A stretch of 64,000 bases of DNA from Polynucleobacter sp. UK-Kesae-W10. Lineage in GTDB: Bacteria > Pseudomonadota > Gammaproteobacteria > Burkholderiales > Burkholderiaceae. The notes beneath the pieces are model-generated. The model ran no database searches. It was not told the DNA's origin and saw nothing but the letters and a program-made list of their open reading frames with translations. Both the position numbers and the translations under genes were made by a program. Shown here in pieces: positions 47,388 through 56,296 of the stretch. The number at the start of each line of letters is the position of its first letter. Positions within the stretch are counted from its first letter, which is position 1. The stretch is from the NCBI RefSeq assembly GCF_018881575.1, contig NZ_JACVQB010000003.1, positions 62,001-126,000 on the forward strand, in the 5' to 3' direction.

Positions 47388-48412
47388 AAATTATGATCAT
47401 CACTGATGCATGGGATCCACAAGTTAATGGTGTAGTACGCACATTAAAACAAACTCGCGCTGAATTAATATCCATGGGCCATGAAGTCGAAATGATTACT
47501 CCAACAGGCTTTAAATCCATTCCCTGCCCTACCTATCCCGATATTGCTCTATCCCTTTTCCCCGGTAAGGAAGTGGCCCGTCGCATTAAAGAATTTGCCC
47601 CTGATGCCATGCATATTGCTACAGAAGGTCCTTTGGGGCTATCTGCTAGAGCCTATGCAGTTAAAAACAATCTCCCCTTTTCTACGGCCTATCACACGCG
47701 CTTTCCAGAATACGTCAAAGCACGTACAGGTATTCCGCTTGCGATTACTTACGCATTTATACAGTGGTTTCATGGCCCCTCTATGGCAGTCATGGCTCCC
47801 ACCATTGTGGTGAAAAATGATCTGGAGCAATATGGACTTCAAAATGTGGTGCTTTGGTCACGCGGTGTGGACTTAGATATTTTTAAGGTCCAAGAGTCTA
47901 AAGCTTTAAATACAGCGCATCCAATTTTTCTATATGTTGGACGTGTTGCGGTTGAAAAGAATATCAACGCATTTTTAGAGTTAGATTTACCAGGATCAAA
48001 ATGGGTTGTTGGTGATGGGCCGGCGATGGCAGGCATTAAAGAGAAGTACCCAGAAATCAATTATTTGGGTGTTTTGCAGCAGCACGAGCTTGCAAAAGTG
48101 TATGCCGCTGCAGATGTCTTTGTATTCCCAAGTAAAACAGATACTTTTGGTCTAGTTTTACTGGAAGCAATGGCTTGCGGAACGCCTGTAGCCGCCTATC
48201 CAGTGACAGGACCGATTGATGTCTTGGGCAACTCTAAGGCTGGCGCCATGAATGAGGATCTACGTGAAGCATGTATCGAAGCATTGAAGATACCGCGCGA
48301 GCTTGCACGCGCGCATGCCGAAAAATTCTCTTGGAGGGCCGCATCGGAAGAGTTTGCGAAGCACTTAAAGCCTGTGCCGACTCCTGAAGTTCATATTACC
48401 GCTATAGCTTAA
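47384..48412 (+). CDS. Agt-like glycosyltransferase (GT4 family)
   Basis: A 342-residue GT-B glycosyltransferase with TDAWDPQVNGVVRTL at the N-terminus and the GT4 EX7E-type region (VFVFPSKTDTFGLVLLEAMACGTPVAAYPV) at the C-terminus. Adjacent and coupled to plcP, it matches the Agt enzymes that glycosylate diacylglycerol to monoglucosyl- or glucuronosyl-DAG when phospholipid is degraded. Sugar donor is unknown. Mannosyltransferase families look similar, so assignment rests partly on context. Confidence 0.78.
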   Translation: MKIMIITDAWDPQVNGVVRTLKQTRAELISMGHEVEMITPTGFKSIPCPTYPDIALSLFPGKEVARRIKEFAPDAMHIATEGPLGLSARAYAVKNNLPFSTAYHTRFPEYVKARTGIPLAITYAFIQWFHGPSMAVMAPTIVVKNDLEQYGLQNVVLWSRGVDLDIFKVQESKALNTAHPIFLYVGRVAVEKNINAFLELDLPGSKWVVGDGPAMAGIKEKYPEINYLGVLQQHELAKVYAAADVFVFPSKTDTFGLVLLEAMACGTPVAAYPVTGPIDVLGNSKAGAMNEDLREACIEALKIPRELARAHAEKFSWRAASEEFAKHLKPVPTPEVHITAIA

Positions 48413-48415
48413 GGA

Positions 48416-48829
48416 ATGACATTGAGCGCCCCCTATCATATTGACCAAAATCCTCATAAAGGGAATCGAGGTCTAGCGCGCGCTTGGCATGCCGCTAAGA
48501 ATTCCTGGTGTGGGCTTGTATATGCTTTTCAGGAAGAAAGTGCTTTTAGACAAGAACTGACATTACTTGTATTGCTAGCTCCTCTTGCCTGCTTCTTACC
48601 AGTCACCCATTTAGAAAAAGCGCTATTGATCGCTTCATTAATTATGGTCTTAGTAGTTGAGCTGCTCAATTCTAGCGTTGAGGCGGCTATTGACCGAATT
48701 TCATTTGATCACCATGACCTATCGAAGCGGGCCAAAGACTTTGGTTCGGCAGCGGTGATGTTGGCGCTATTGATCGCTGTACTCATGTGGTCAGCGGTTT
48801 GTCTTCCAATTGTCTTCAAATCGTCATGA
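48416..48829 (+). CDS. dgkA: Diacylglycerol kinase
   Basis: A 137-residue DgkA-type membrane kinase that phosphorylates diacylglycerol to phosphatidic acid. It has the signature VVELLNSSVEAAIDRISFDHHDLSKRAKDFGSAAV (here ELLNSSVEAAIDR and KRAKDFGSA) and three membrane helices. Starting three bases after the agt stop, it can recycle the diacylglycerol that PlcP liberates. Confidence 0.93.
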   Translation: MTLSAPYHIDQNPHKGNRGLARAWHAAKNSWCGLVYAFQEESAFRQELTLLVLLAPLACFLPVTHLEKALLIASLIMVLVVELLNSSVEAAIDRISFDHHDLSKRAKDFGSAAVMLALLIAVLMWSAVCLPIVFKSS

Positions 48830-48869
48830 TCACAAACTACGATAAATAAAACTTCCTACAAGGCTAACT

Positions 48870-49796
48870 ATGTCTGATATCCCCAACCCAATCGCTGCTT
48901 TTGAGATTTTCTCGCCTAGAAAGAAAAAAGAAGCTAGCCGCTCCAAGTTCAATCCACTCAAAAAGCTTTCGAAAAAGCTGGCCAAAAAACTCTTTGGTAA
49001 AAAGTTTGCAACAAAAGCTCGCGCTCAATTAAGTGTTGTTGAAGAAATTGCAGCAGTTCCTCTAGTTGCTAAGGCCAAAAAACCAGCATTTCAAATTGAA
49101 TGGGCTAGTAGCTCAAGTGAAATAAAAGAGGCTCAAAGACTTCGCTATAAAGTGTTTGCAGAGGAAATGGGTGCAAATCTTTCTCAGAACGCTGAAGGAT
49201 TGGATATTGATGAGTTTGATGCCTATTGCGATCACCTCCTAATCCGCGATCAAGATTCTTTAAAGGTGGTTGGAACCTATCGTGTGCTTCCACCGCATAA
49301 GGCCTTAGAGATTGGACGCTTGTACTCTGACTCTGAGTTTGATCTTTCTAGGTTAGATCATTTGCGTCCAAAGTTAGTGGAATTAGGCAGATCTTGCGTT
49401 CACCAAGACTATCGCTCAGGCGCAGTCATCATGGCCCTCTGGAGCGGCCTTGCGCAATACATGCTTAAAAATGATTATGAAATCATGCTCGGTTGCGCCA
49501 GCATTCCGATGGCCGACGGTGGGCACTTTGCAGCTAGCCTGTACAACTCACTGGGCAATGAACAAATGGCGCCAACAGAGTTTCACGCCTTTCCTCGTTT
49601 GCCACTCCCCTTAGACAAGCTGAATGGGGGCTTGGATGTTGAGGCCCCCCCACTCATTAAAGGCTACCTGAAATTAGGCGCGAAGATTTGCAGCTCACCC
49701 GCATGGGATCCAGACTTCAATACTGCTGACTTGCTCACGATGCTTCGCTTGTCCGACATTAATCCACGTTATGCCAAGCATTTCTTAGGTCTGTAA
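48870..49796 (+). CDS. OlsB-like N-acyltransferase (GNAT, hemolysin-type family)
   Basis: A 308-residue protein with a Lys-rich N-terminal extension (about 15-50, KKLSKKLAKKLFGKK) and an acyl-ACP-dependent acyltransferase domain: EAQRLRYKVFAEEMGA, DIDEFDAYCDHLLIRD, VGTYRVL, ELGRSCVHQDYRSG, LGCASIPMADGG. This is the OlsB family, which joins a 3-hydroxy acyl chain to ornithine as the first step of ornithine-lipid synthesis. Position after plcP, agt and dgkA supports a phosphorus-free lipid role. The basic extension could bind membrane. Confidence 0.75.
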   Translation: MSDIPNPIAAFEIFSPRKKKEASRSKFNPLKKLSKKLAKKLFGKKFATKARAQLSVVEEIAAVPLVAKAKKPAFQIEWASSSSEIKEAQRLRYKVFAEEMGANLSQNAEGLDIDEFDAYCDHLLIRDQDSLKVVGTYRVLPPHKALEIGRLYSDSEFDLSRLDHLRPKLVELGRSCVHQDYRSGAVIMALWSGLAQYMLKNDYEIMLGCASIPMADGGHFAASLYNSLGNEQMAPTEFHAFPRLPLPLDKLNGGLDVEAPPLIKGYLKLGAKICSSPAWDPDFNTADLLTMLRLSDINPRYAKHFLGL

Positions 49797-49821
49797 TAGC
49801 GGAATGCTGGTGTAACTTAGT

Positions 49822-49852
49822 AAAAAAGCCGTTTCACTGAAACGGCTTTTTA
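49822..49852. terminator. Bidirectional rho-independent terminator
   Basis: A-run, then GCCGTTTCA and TGAAACGGC stem around a CTG-type loop, then a T-run. It serves both the lipid operon (plus) and ppx (minus), which converge here. Confidence 0.9.
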
Positions 49853-49867
49853 TTGCTTTAGATTACT

Positions 49868-51442
49868 TTATTTAAGATTGACTTGATAGGAGCGGCCAAC
49901 CCTCTCCCATTCGGTTGCTTCTTTCAATAAGCTAAATTCTGTCAGGGGATGCTCAGCAGCCCATTCTTGAGGGAGGCTGACCAAATAAGATCCATCGCGC
50001 TCCGAAACCTTAACCTTTGGGAAGTTGGTATCACTACGACCACGGCAGAGTACTTGCGCTAAACGTAGACAGAACAGCATACGCCAGTCCTGGAAGTTCG
50101 GATTATTGGCAAGTTTTCCTAACTTACCCGCATGACCAATTAATAGCGCAGCTAGGCGTGCTTGATCGTTTTTAGAAAACCCTGGCATATCTGCATTACC
50201 CGCAATGTAGGCCGAATGCTTGTGATAACCATTATGGGAAATGGATAGTCCAATTTCATGAAGATTGGCCGCCCACTGCAATAAGGCGACATTATCATCA
50301 CGACTTTCAGTCTCAGGCTTTGGAAGTTGAAGCAAGAAATCTGCAGCAAGCTTGCCCACACGATTCGCTTGATCGCGATCGACCGCATAACGTTGCATGA
50401 ACTGCTCAACGGTGACATAGCGCATATCATGATGCTGCGATCGTCCCAACAGGTCATATAAGACACCGCTCCGCAGTGCGGCATCGGTTACTTCCATACT
50501 TTCGATCCCAAGCTCATCAAAAACGGCGATCATGATGGCCAGGCCGCCAGGCCAAACTGAGCGTCTATCGTCTTTGAGTCCGACCAACTCTACTTGATTG
50601 ACATTCTCATACCTCAATAAATGCTTTTTAAGGGCTTTCAGACCCTCACGTGTAATTAAGCCGCTACCAGCAATTACACGGCCCATGGTGAGTCCGTCAC
50701 CATGGCCATTAAAGTCATTAGCAGCAATTAAATCCGCTAGAGCCCTTGCAGTACCAGAGGATCCGATGGCCTGCTTCCAGCCGCTTTTAAGGTAAGCGCC
50801 TGAGATCACCTGAATTTCTCTACGAGCGGCTAACTCAGCCTCTTTGAATGCGTGTGCATCAATATCGCCCTTAGGAAAGAAACGCATGCTGTGCGATACG
50901 CAGCCGATATACAAACTTTCCATTAATTTAGGCTCATAGCCATTGCCGATAATAAATTCAGTTGAGCCCCCGCCAATATCCACAACTAGGCGATTGCCTT
51001 GTATAGCCTGCACCTCATGCGCTGCGCCAATATAAATCAGGCGAGCCTCTTCAACCCCTGCGATCACCTCAATCGGAAAACCTAAAGCTTCTTGCGCGTC
51101 ATCAACAAACTGCTGAGCATTTTTTGCAACCCTCAAGGTATTTGTTGCTACTGCTCGTACATTGGCCGGATCAAACCCCCTGATGCGCTCGCCAAACCTG
51201 CGGATAGCCGTTAGACCTCTTTGGTAAGCGTCGTTACCTAGTAACTTATTGTCGGTGAGGCCCGCTGCCAAGCGAACGGATTCACGTAGGGTATCAATGG
51301 GTCGTAATTGGGTGCCAGAGGGTGTGTTTACTGCTTGCGCTACCAACATCCGAAAACTGTTAGATCCTAAATCTACTGCGGCCACGAGGTCTGCAGAATT
51401 CGATAAAGGATCTACGGTAGGACTGGTCAAAATATTCCCCAA
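49868..51442 (-). CDS. ppx: Exopolyphosphatase, Ppx/GppA family
   Basis: A 524-residue enzyme that removes terminal phosphates from polyphosphate or converts pppGpp to ppGpp. It has the ASKHA phosphate-binding motifs AVDLGSNSFRMLVA (residue about 24), VDIGGGSTEFII, the SSGTARALA segment and a C-terminal HD-type domain. Length and context favour polyphosphatase. A Pho-box-like array lies 32-60 bp upstream, and ppk2 is nearby. Confidence 0.93.
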   Translation of the reverse strand: MGNILTSPTVDPLSNSADLVAAVDLGSNSFRMLVAQAVNTPSGTQLRPIDTLRESVRLAAGLTDNKLLGNDAYQRGLTAIRRFGERIRGFDPANVRAVATNTLRVAKNAQQFVDDAQEALGFPIEVIAGVEEARLIYIGAAHEVQAIQGNRLVVDIGGGSTEFIIGNGYEPKLMESLYIGCVSHSMRFFPKGDIDAHAFKEAELAARREIQVISGAYLKSGWKQAIGSSGTARALADLIAANDFNGHGDGLTMGRVIAGSGLITREGLKALKKHLLRYENVNQVELVGLKDDRRSVWPGGLAIMIAVFDELGIESMEVTDAALRSGVLYDLLGRSQHHDMRYVTVEQFMQRYAVDRDQANRVGKLAADFLLQLPKPETESRDDNVALLQWAANLHEIGLSISHNGYHKHSAYIAGNADMPGFSKNDQARLAALLIGHAGKLGKLANNPNFQDWRMLFCLRLAQVLCRGRSDTNFPKVKVSERDGSYLVSLPQEWAAEHPLTEFSLLKEATEWERVGRSYQVNLK

Positions 51443-51473
51443 AATGGATTACGGCATCAATTGTGTCTATTTT

Positions 51474-51502
51474 ATGTAAAAAGCATGACACATTGATGAA
51501 AT
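51474..51502 (-). promoter_or_regulatory. Candidate Pho box upstream of ppx
   Basis: Minus-strand heptamers ATTTCAT, GTGTCAT and TTTACAT lie at 11-bp spacing (5, 6 and 4 of 7 to CTGTCAT). The array lies between the GDCCVxC-gene stop and the ppx start. Confidence 0.55.
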
Positions 51503-51538
51503 CCACAGCCAGCCAATGCCGCTGGGGGCCCACTGTAT

Positions 51539-51739
51539 TTATGCAGCTAAATTTTGCTCAGAACTTGAGCAATCTAGGCTGCCGTAACTACACAGGATGC
51601 AGCAATCGCCGGATTTGGTTTTTAAAATATTGGCGCAAGCAGGACAGCGATATAGATACTGGGATGTACCTGCCTCAAAGTCAATAGTCTCAGTGGCATG
51701 GCAATGCGGGCAGGTAACGGTTGATTGAAGTCTGTTCAC
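51539..51739 (-). CDS. Small GDCCVxC-motif protein
   Basis: A 66-residue protein with an N-terminal CPHC, a middle CPAC and a C-terminal GDCCILCSYGS, the hallmark of the GDCCVxC family of small cysteine-rich (sometimes selenocysteine) proteins of unknown function. Metal or metalloid binding is plausible from the cysteines. Start is GTG 51739 with no clear ribosome site. A Pho-box-like site with one perfect CTGTCAT heptamer ends 22 bases upstream. Confidence 0.75.
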   Translation of the reverse strand: MNRLQSTVTCPHCHATETIDFEAGTSQYLYRCPACANILKTKSGDCCILCSYGSLDCSSSEQNLAA

Positions 51740-51761
51740 AAGTCAATACTGAACTACCAAT

Positions 51762-51779
51762 GTTTCAGCAATATGACAG
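51762..51779 (-). promoter_or_regulatory. Candidate Pho box upstream of the GDCCVxC gene
   Basis: Minus-strand CTGTCAT (7/7) and CTGAAAC (4/7) separated by 4 bp. It lies in the gap before the GTG start. One perfect heptamer is expected several times by chance in 64 kb, so the support is position plus partner heptamer. Confidence 0.4.
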
Positions 51780-51781
51780 AC

Positions 51782-52498
51782 TTAATCGGTTGTACTTGGA
51801 CTCCAAAAAGCCTGATTCACAAATTCTTGATCAGCAATCTTTGCGATCAAGAGATCCATTTCATCGCCATCCACAGCGGATGCTGTCAAAACCGCCTGAA
51901 TTTCAACCTCGTCGCTGCCAAACTGATGCACTTCAATATCTTGTGTTTGGTAACCAGCATCCTCAAGCGTTTTAATAAATTGTTTTAAAGCATGCTTCTG
52001 AGCATGCTTGGGCGTAATAATGTAAACAGAGTTTGTGACCTCAACCGAGTCAGTATCTAAAGGTTGTTGATTAATAAAGCTTACGACAGGACGCAGTAAG
52101 GTATTGGTTGCCAACACAAATAGGGTTGCCAAGCCGGCCTCAAGGATCAGGTCTGCGCCGGCACAAGCCCCTACCGCTCCAGATGCCCAAAGGGTTGCTG
52201 CGGTATTAATGCCGCGGACGTTACCCTCTTCCCGCATGATCACGCCGGCACCTAGAAAACCAATGCCGGATACAACGTAGGCCATCACATGAACAGCACC
52301 ATCATGACCAGTGAGTCTATTGCCGGCATCAACAAATATTGCGGCGCCGATAGCAACCAAAATATTGGTTCGAAGACCTGCTGTGCGTTGACGATATTGG
52401 CGCTCAAGACCAATAAGACCGCCGAATAAAAAGGCTGCTCCTAGGCTGATAGCAGTATCAGCTAAGGAGGCATAGTTAATGCTGTTTAATGATTCCAT
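51782..52498 (-). CDS. MgtC/SapB family protein, long form
   Basis: A 238-residue membrane protein. The N-terminal MgtC domain has [26 protein letters not shown] and [36 protein letters not shown] with about four helices; residues about 155-230 form an ACT-like cytoplasmic domain. MgtC proteins inhibit F-type ATP synthase and limit phosphate uptake in Salmonella. The start is 13 bp after the alkaline phosphatase stop, so it is in that phosphate-linked operon. Confidence 0.88.
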   Translation of the reverse strand: MESLNSINYASLADTAISLGAAFLFGGLIGLERQYRQRTAGLRTNILVAIGAAIFVDAGNRLTGHDGAVHVMAYVVSGIGFLGAGVIMREEGNVRGINTAATLWASGAVGACAGADLILEAGLATLFVLATNTLLRPVVSFINQQPLDTDSVEVTNSVYIITPKHAQKHALKQFIKTLEDAGYQTQDIEVHQFGSDEVEIQAVLTASAVDGDEMDLLIAKIADQEFVNQAFWSPSTTD

Positions 52499-52511
52499 TG
52501 ATGTATTGTAA

Positions 52512-54254
52512 TTACTTGGATCCCAGGCCTAGAGATTCCACCATGATTTTAAAAACTTCAGTATTGTCCATAAAACCCTTAAATTTTTCCGATCCCGGGC
52601 CCTGTGCGTTCAAAACTGCATCATCAGCTGTATGAACTCCAGAATCCTGGTGCACAGGCAAATTACCTCCTACATGAATAGCATCCTCTTGAATCTGATG
52701 ATACTTGGGATTGGCAATATAGCTTGAGGAAGCATCTTTAATCGCAGGAACAAAAGTTCCATCTAGCTTTGGATGTAGCGTTTCATAATGATCGGGGTAG
52801 TTGCCGTAAAAAAAAGCTAGGCGCTTAGATACATCTACCTTGTTTGGATAACCACGCATATCTGCCTTTGGATAATTTGGGTAGCCTGCCTCAGCATAGA
52901 TACCAACTTTCTCACGCAATGGGCCTGGGCGATCGTCATGAACTACGCCGCTAATAGAGCCGCTATGAGTATGATCAGGCGTAACAATTATCAAAGTATC
53001 AGGATGGGTCTTGGCAAAGTCTTTTGCAATTTGAACTGCATTACTAAGCATGATGGTATCGAAAGCGGCGCGCTCCCAATCCAAGGGGTGATTAAACTTA
53101 TCGATCAATGCAGCCTCAACCATTAAGAAAAATCCATTTGGATTTCTAGATAAAACCTCAATCGCAGATTGAGTCATCTCAGTGAGATCTGGCTGATTGG
53201 GGTACAACTCAACCGTATTCTTTTTTAAATATAAACGGTCAAGCGATCCGTCCATATTGTCAGGATGAAATACTCCGAACAGCTTCTTAGTATTTTTATT
53301 TTGCGCCTCTGATAAGAGCTCCTGCTTTGTAAACGCAAGCTGATACCCTGCTGACTTAAAATCATCAACTAGATTTTTGTTATCCTTGCGCTTAGAGCCT
53401 GGGGTTGTCGCCGGGTAAAAGTATGCTGAACCACCACCCAATATGACATCAGCTTTGCTCGCAAAAAGTTGATCAGCAATGTACTGTTTATCTGCCCTAC
53501 GGCGTGTATGGGAAACCATTGCTCCCGGAGTAGCATCTTCTAGCTCGGCATCCGATACTATTCCCACTGCCATATTCGTCTTGCGCTTAATTAACTCTGC
53601 AATCGTTTCTACCCTGGGGTGCGAGAGATTATCAGCAGATCGTGAAACATATACACCCATCGCATTTACTGCAGTTTTATGGCCTGTAGTGTAGGCACTC
53701 ATAGAGTTTGCTGAGTCCGTAATTAAAGAGTCCGATCCAGATGTTCCAATCATCGCGGTACTGGGCATATCATCGAACGCCAACTTGCCTTGATACTTAC
53801 CCTCAACAATACCCTTTGATAGAACCCTTGCTGCCGTTCTATTAGCAACCGTCATTCCATCCCCAATAAAGAGAATGATATTTTTGAGTTTGCGTGGTCC
53901 ACTAGCATAAATATCCCAGGATACCTTCAGAGTCTCGTCAGGAGATTTTGCGACTAAGTTATAAAGTCCTGGTTTGGATAGTTGGACATCGCGAAACAGG
54001 ATGGAGCTACCCTTACCATTTTCATTTGGGATAAATTCAAAGTTGCGTCCGAAGACTTTAGCGATGTTAGAGCCATTAAGCTCAATTTGAAGTTCTTCCG
54101 GCCGGACTACCGAATTGAATTCAACTTTAATGTCAAAAACTGATCCTGCTAGTATCGCCGCATGGTCAATCGGGTAGATAGCCGCATGAACTATGGAAAT
54201 AGATAAGGCAACAGTTGCTGCAAATACTGCTTGAAGGAGTCTAGAGGTTTTCAT
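52512..54254 (-). CDS. Alkaline phosphatase (exported)
   Basis: An exported alkaline phosphatase of about 580 residues. ATG 54254 gives a good signal peptide ([20 protein letters not shown]); the frame continues further upstream without adding one. Metal-site motifs are [20 protein letters not shown], the nucleophile region [27 protein letters not shown] and GVHTADDAV. It releases Pi from phosphate esters in the periplasm. The N-terminal 110 residues form an extra beta-rich domain. A Pho-box-like site lies 51 bp upstream. An MgtC gene follows. Confidence 0.9.
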   Translation of the reverse strand: MKTSRLLQAVFAATVALSISIVHAAIYPIDHAAILAGSVFDIKVEFNSVVRPEELQIELNGSNIAKVFGRNFEFIPNENGKGSSILFRDVQLSKPGLYNLVAKSPDETLKVSWDIYASGPRKLKNIILFIGDGMTVANRTAARVLSKGIVEGKYQGKLAFDDMPSTAMIGTSGSDSLITDSANSMSAYTTGHKTAVNAMGVYVSRSADNLSHPRVETIAELIKRKTNMAVGIVSDAELEDATPGAMVSHTRRRADKQYIADQLFASKADVILGGGSAYFYPATTPGSKRKDNKNLVDDFKSAGYQLAFTKQELLSEAQNKNTKKLFGVFHPDNMDGSLDRLYLKKNTVELYPNQPDLTEMTQSAIEVLSRNPNGFFLMVEAALIDKFNHPLDWERAAFDTIMLSNAVQIAKDFAKTHPDTLIIVTPDHTHSGSISGVVHDDRPGPLREKVGIYAEAGYPNYPKADMRGYPNKVDVSKRLAFFYGNYPDHYETLHPKLDGTFVPAIKDASSSYIANPKYHQIQEDAIHVGGNLPVHQDSGVHTADDAVLNAQGPGSEKFKGFMDNTEVFKIMVESLGLGSK

Positions 54255-54304
54255 AAGATGAAAATTTGGGAAAATGGGTACAGATTGAACTATCCCCAAA
54301 AATA

Positions 54305-54322
54305 ATGTCAACTTAATGACTC
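54305..54322 (-). promoter_or_regulatory. Candidate Pho box upstream of the alkaline phosphatase
   Basis: Minus-strand GAGTCAT and TTGACAT separated by 4 bp (5/7 each to CTGTCAT). It lies between the DUF2252 stop and the phosphatase start. Weaker than the ppk2 site but next to a classic Pho-regulated gene. Confidence 0.5.
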
Positions 54323-54337
54323 TCGACGTTAAATGCT

Positions 54338-55780
54338 TTAAAGGGCCATTTTTTTGCTTGCAACTTTCAATTTGCCTGTCTTCACTGCCTTGCAGAAACG
54401 TCCGTAGTCTTGCTCATTTTGTATGGCATATGCCCTGGCAAATTGGTACATAGCCTGACTAAAATCCTTAGAGGATCCACAATATCCAGAAATCATGGCT
54501 GAATCACCTGAGCGTGCATGGCCAAGCGCTAGTGCCCAACCAAATAATCTAGCGTAGTCAGGGAAATTTTTTAAGGAGACTCCACCCGGGCCAATTTCGA
54601 TGCCACCCTTCATATCCCTGAGCTGCCGTAAATAAAAACCTTGGCCACGGCTAATATCAAATTGTATGGAGCCGTAGTTTAAAAAGATGTCAGGGGCGCC
54701 TTGCAGGAGGCGTTGGCCTGCTACCACCCGCTGACCCATATCGCGATAAATAGATTCGCCAAGGTACGGACTTAAAACTGACTTTTGTGCTTCCTTGTAC
54801 TGTAAAAAAAGTGGGTCCTTAGGACTATCGCCCTCCATATATAGAACCATACAATTTGTCCCCACACTGCCTACACCAACCACTTTTCGAGCAAAGTCTT
54901 TTAATGTATATCTCTCAAAGAGGATTTTTCTATCGGCCAAGAGCGAGCTTGAGTAGTTTAATAAAGCCTTATCAATTAGTGTACGCAAAGAAACGCCATA
55001 CGCATTTTTCTTAAAGTGCTCAATTAATGGCGGTTTATTAATAATTTTGCGATTTTCTCCTACTAAAGTTGTAAGTTTTTGCAAAACCTGTATGTTACTT
55101 TGCCCTTTGCATTCCTTAAGATACGCATCGATTTTCTTTTGATGCTCTTTACTAAAGTGATTGCGGATATCTTTCTCTCCAATAAATTCTTGAGCTAGGT
55201 CTAAGTAAGGCATCTTTGAATAGCGCGCCATCTGCTTTTGATATTCAGAACAGATGCGAAATACTAGTTTCTTACTTAATGCATTATTTCCACCCAAACT
55301 TTCACAAGCAACAACAGCACTTGCTACGAGACGCTTTAAATCCCACTCCCAACTTCCTGGCAATGTTTCATCAAAATCATTAATACCAAAAACCAATCTA
55401 TGTTCTGCTGTGCCAAACAAACCGAAATTGGAGACATGCATATCACCGCACAACTGAACTGTAATATTCGTTGTTGGTTGATTTGAGAGATCCTGAGCCA
55501 TAATCGCTGCGCCTCCGCGATAAAAAGCGAAGGGTGATTGGAGCATTCTTTCGTAGCGAATAGGAATCAGCGATTTGATTCTGCTTTTGGCTTGATTTTC
55601 TAGAATCTCAACTGGATCACGCCTATTTATAGGGGCCGTATAGACTCCTTGTGACGCGATGCTGACCACTTTGCGCAATTTCTTGCCATCAGCCATCCGC
55701 TTTTGAATGCTTGGACGCGGATTCGCGAAAGACTCTATTGGCCTTAAGACAGCGTATTGCGGCTTTTTTTGGTTTGGCAT
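54338..55780 (-). CDS. DUF2252 family protein
   Basis: A 480-residue cytoplasmic protein with the DUF2252 pattern: RYERMLQSPFAFYRGGAAIM, CGDMHVSNFGLFG with the HxxN motif, FGINDFDETLPGSWEWDLKRL, and late RQLRDMKGGIE. The fold is related to aminoglycoside-phosphotransferase-like kinases, and HVSNFG/NDFDE resemble a catalytic and metal-binding pair. Activity is unknown. It is upstream of the alkaline phosphatase on the same strand, 83 bp before it. Confidence 0.85.
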   Translation of the reverse strand: MPNQKKPQYAVLRPIESFANPRPSIQKRMADGKKLRKVVSIASQGVYTAPINRRDPVEILENQAKSRIKSLIPIRYERMLQSPFAFYRGGAAIMAQDLSNQPTTNITVQLCGDMHVSNFGLFGTAEHRLVFGINDFDETLPGSWEWDLKRLVASAVVACESLGGNNALSKKLVFRICSEYQKQMARYSKMPYLDLAQEFIGEKDIRNHFSKEHQKKIDAYLKECKGQSNIQVLQKLTTLVGENRKIINKPPLIEHFKKNAYGVSLRTLIDKALLNYSSSLLADRKILFERYTLKDFARKVVGVGSVGTNCMVLYMEGDSPKDPLFLQYKEAQKSVLSPYLGESIYRDMGQRVVAGQRLLQGAPDIFLNYGSIQFDISRGQGFYLRQLRDMKGGIEIGPGGVSLKNFPDYARLFGWALALGHARSGDSAMISGYCGSSKDFSQAMYQFARAYAIQNEQDYGRFCKAVKTGKLKVASKKMAL

Positions 55781-55842
55781 TGATTGATCACCTGGTCTTC
55801 AAGCGATCATCTTAATACCTTCCTTAAAAAACACTCAAAAGT

Positions 55843-56283
55843 TTATGAATTGAGATAATTTAGCTTCTTTTGAATGTTAGATGGCAGCGTAGAAAACCAG
55901 ACCCTATCATCCCCTACCGCCGGCAGTACCTGTCCATACTCAACCATCTGGCATGGGGCAATTTCATCGATATAAGCCCATATCTGATGAGCAGCTAATT
56001 TAGTCGTCGATTGTAGGGCAATCTCTAATTCAACCAATAACTGCTTCTTTGTTTGCTCGCTTCTACCGGCGCGAATTTGCCCATTCAAAAACAAATGTGG
56101 CTCTTCAAGCAGAACTCCGCCAATAAAACAGTCATGTAAATCGAGCTCTTTAAATATCACTTGAGCAAAATAGGCTTCAGCCCCAGTAACTTCGGCATGA
56201 ATTTTGGTTATCGCTTGAGCTATTGCATACTTTTGATGCGTTCCAAAAGAAAGTCCAGCGAAATAAACACTGTAGGTGGCCAT
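55843..56283 (-). CDS. Tautomerase-family protein, cis-CaaD-like, lacking Pro1
   Basis: A 146-residue protein of the fused-tautomerase type close to cis-3-chloroacrylate dehalogenase. After Met removal the family's catalytic positions are H28, R70, R73, Y103 and E114, all present, but residue 1 is Ala instead of the nucleophilic/acid Pro (start reads MATYSVYF). A change of one base (GCC from CCC) would explain it. Either a sequencing slip, an inactivated copy or altered chemistry. In an operon with an ArsC-type gene. Confidence 0.83.
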   Translation of the reverse strand: MATYSVYFAGLSFGTHQKYAIAQAITKIHAEVTGAEAYFAQVIFKELDLHDCFIGGVLLEEPHLFLNGQIRAGRSEQTKKQLLVELEIALQSTTKLAAHQIWAYIDEIAPCQMVEYGQVLPAVGDDRVWFSTLPSNIQKKLNYLNS

Positions 56284-56296
56284 GGGTGCCCTTAAA

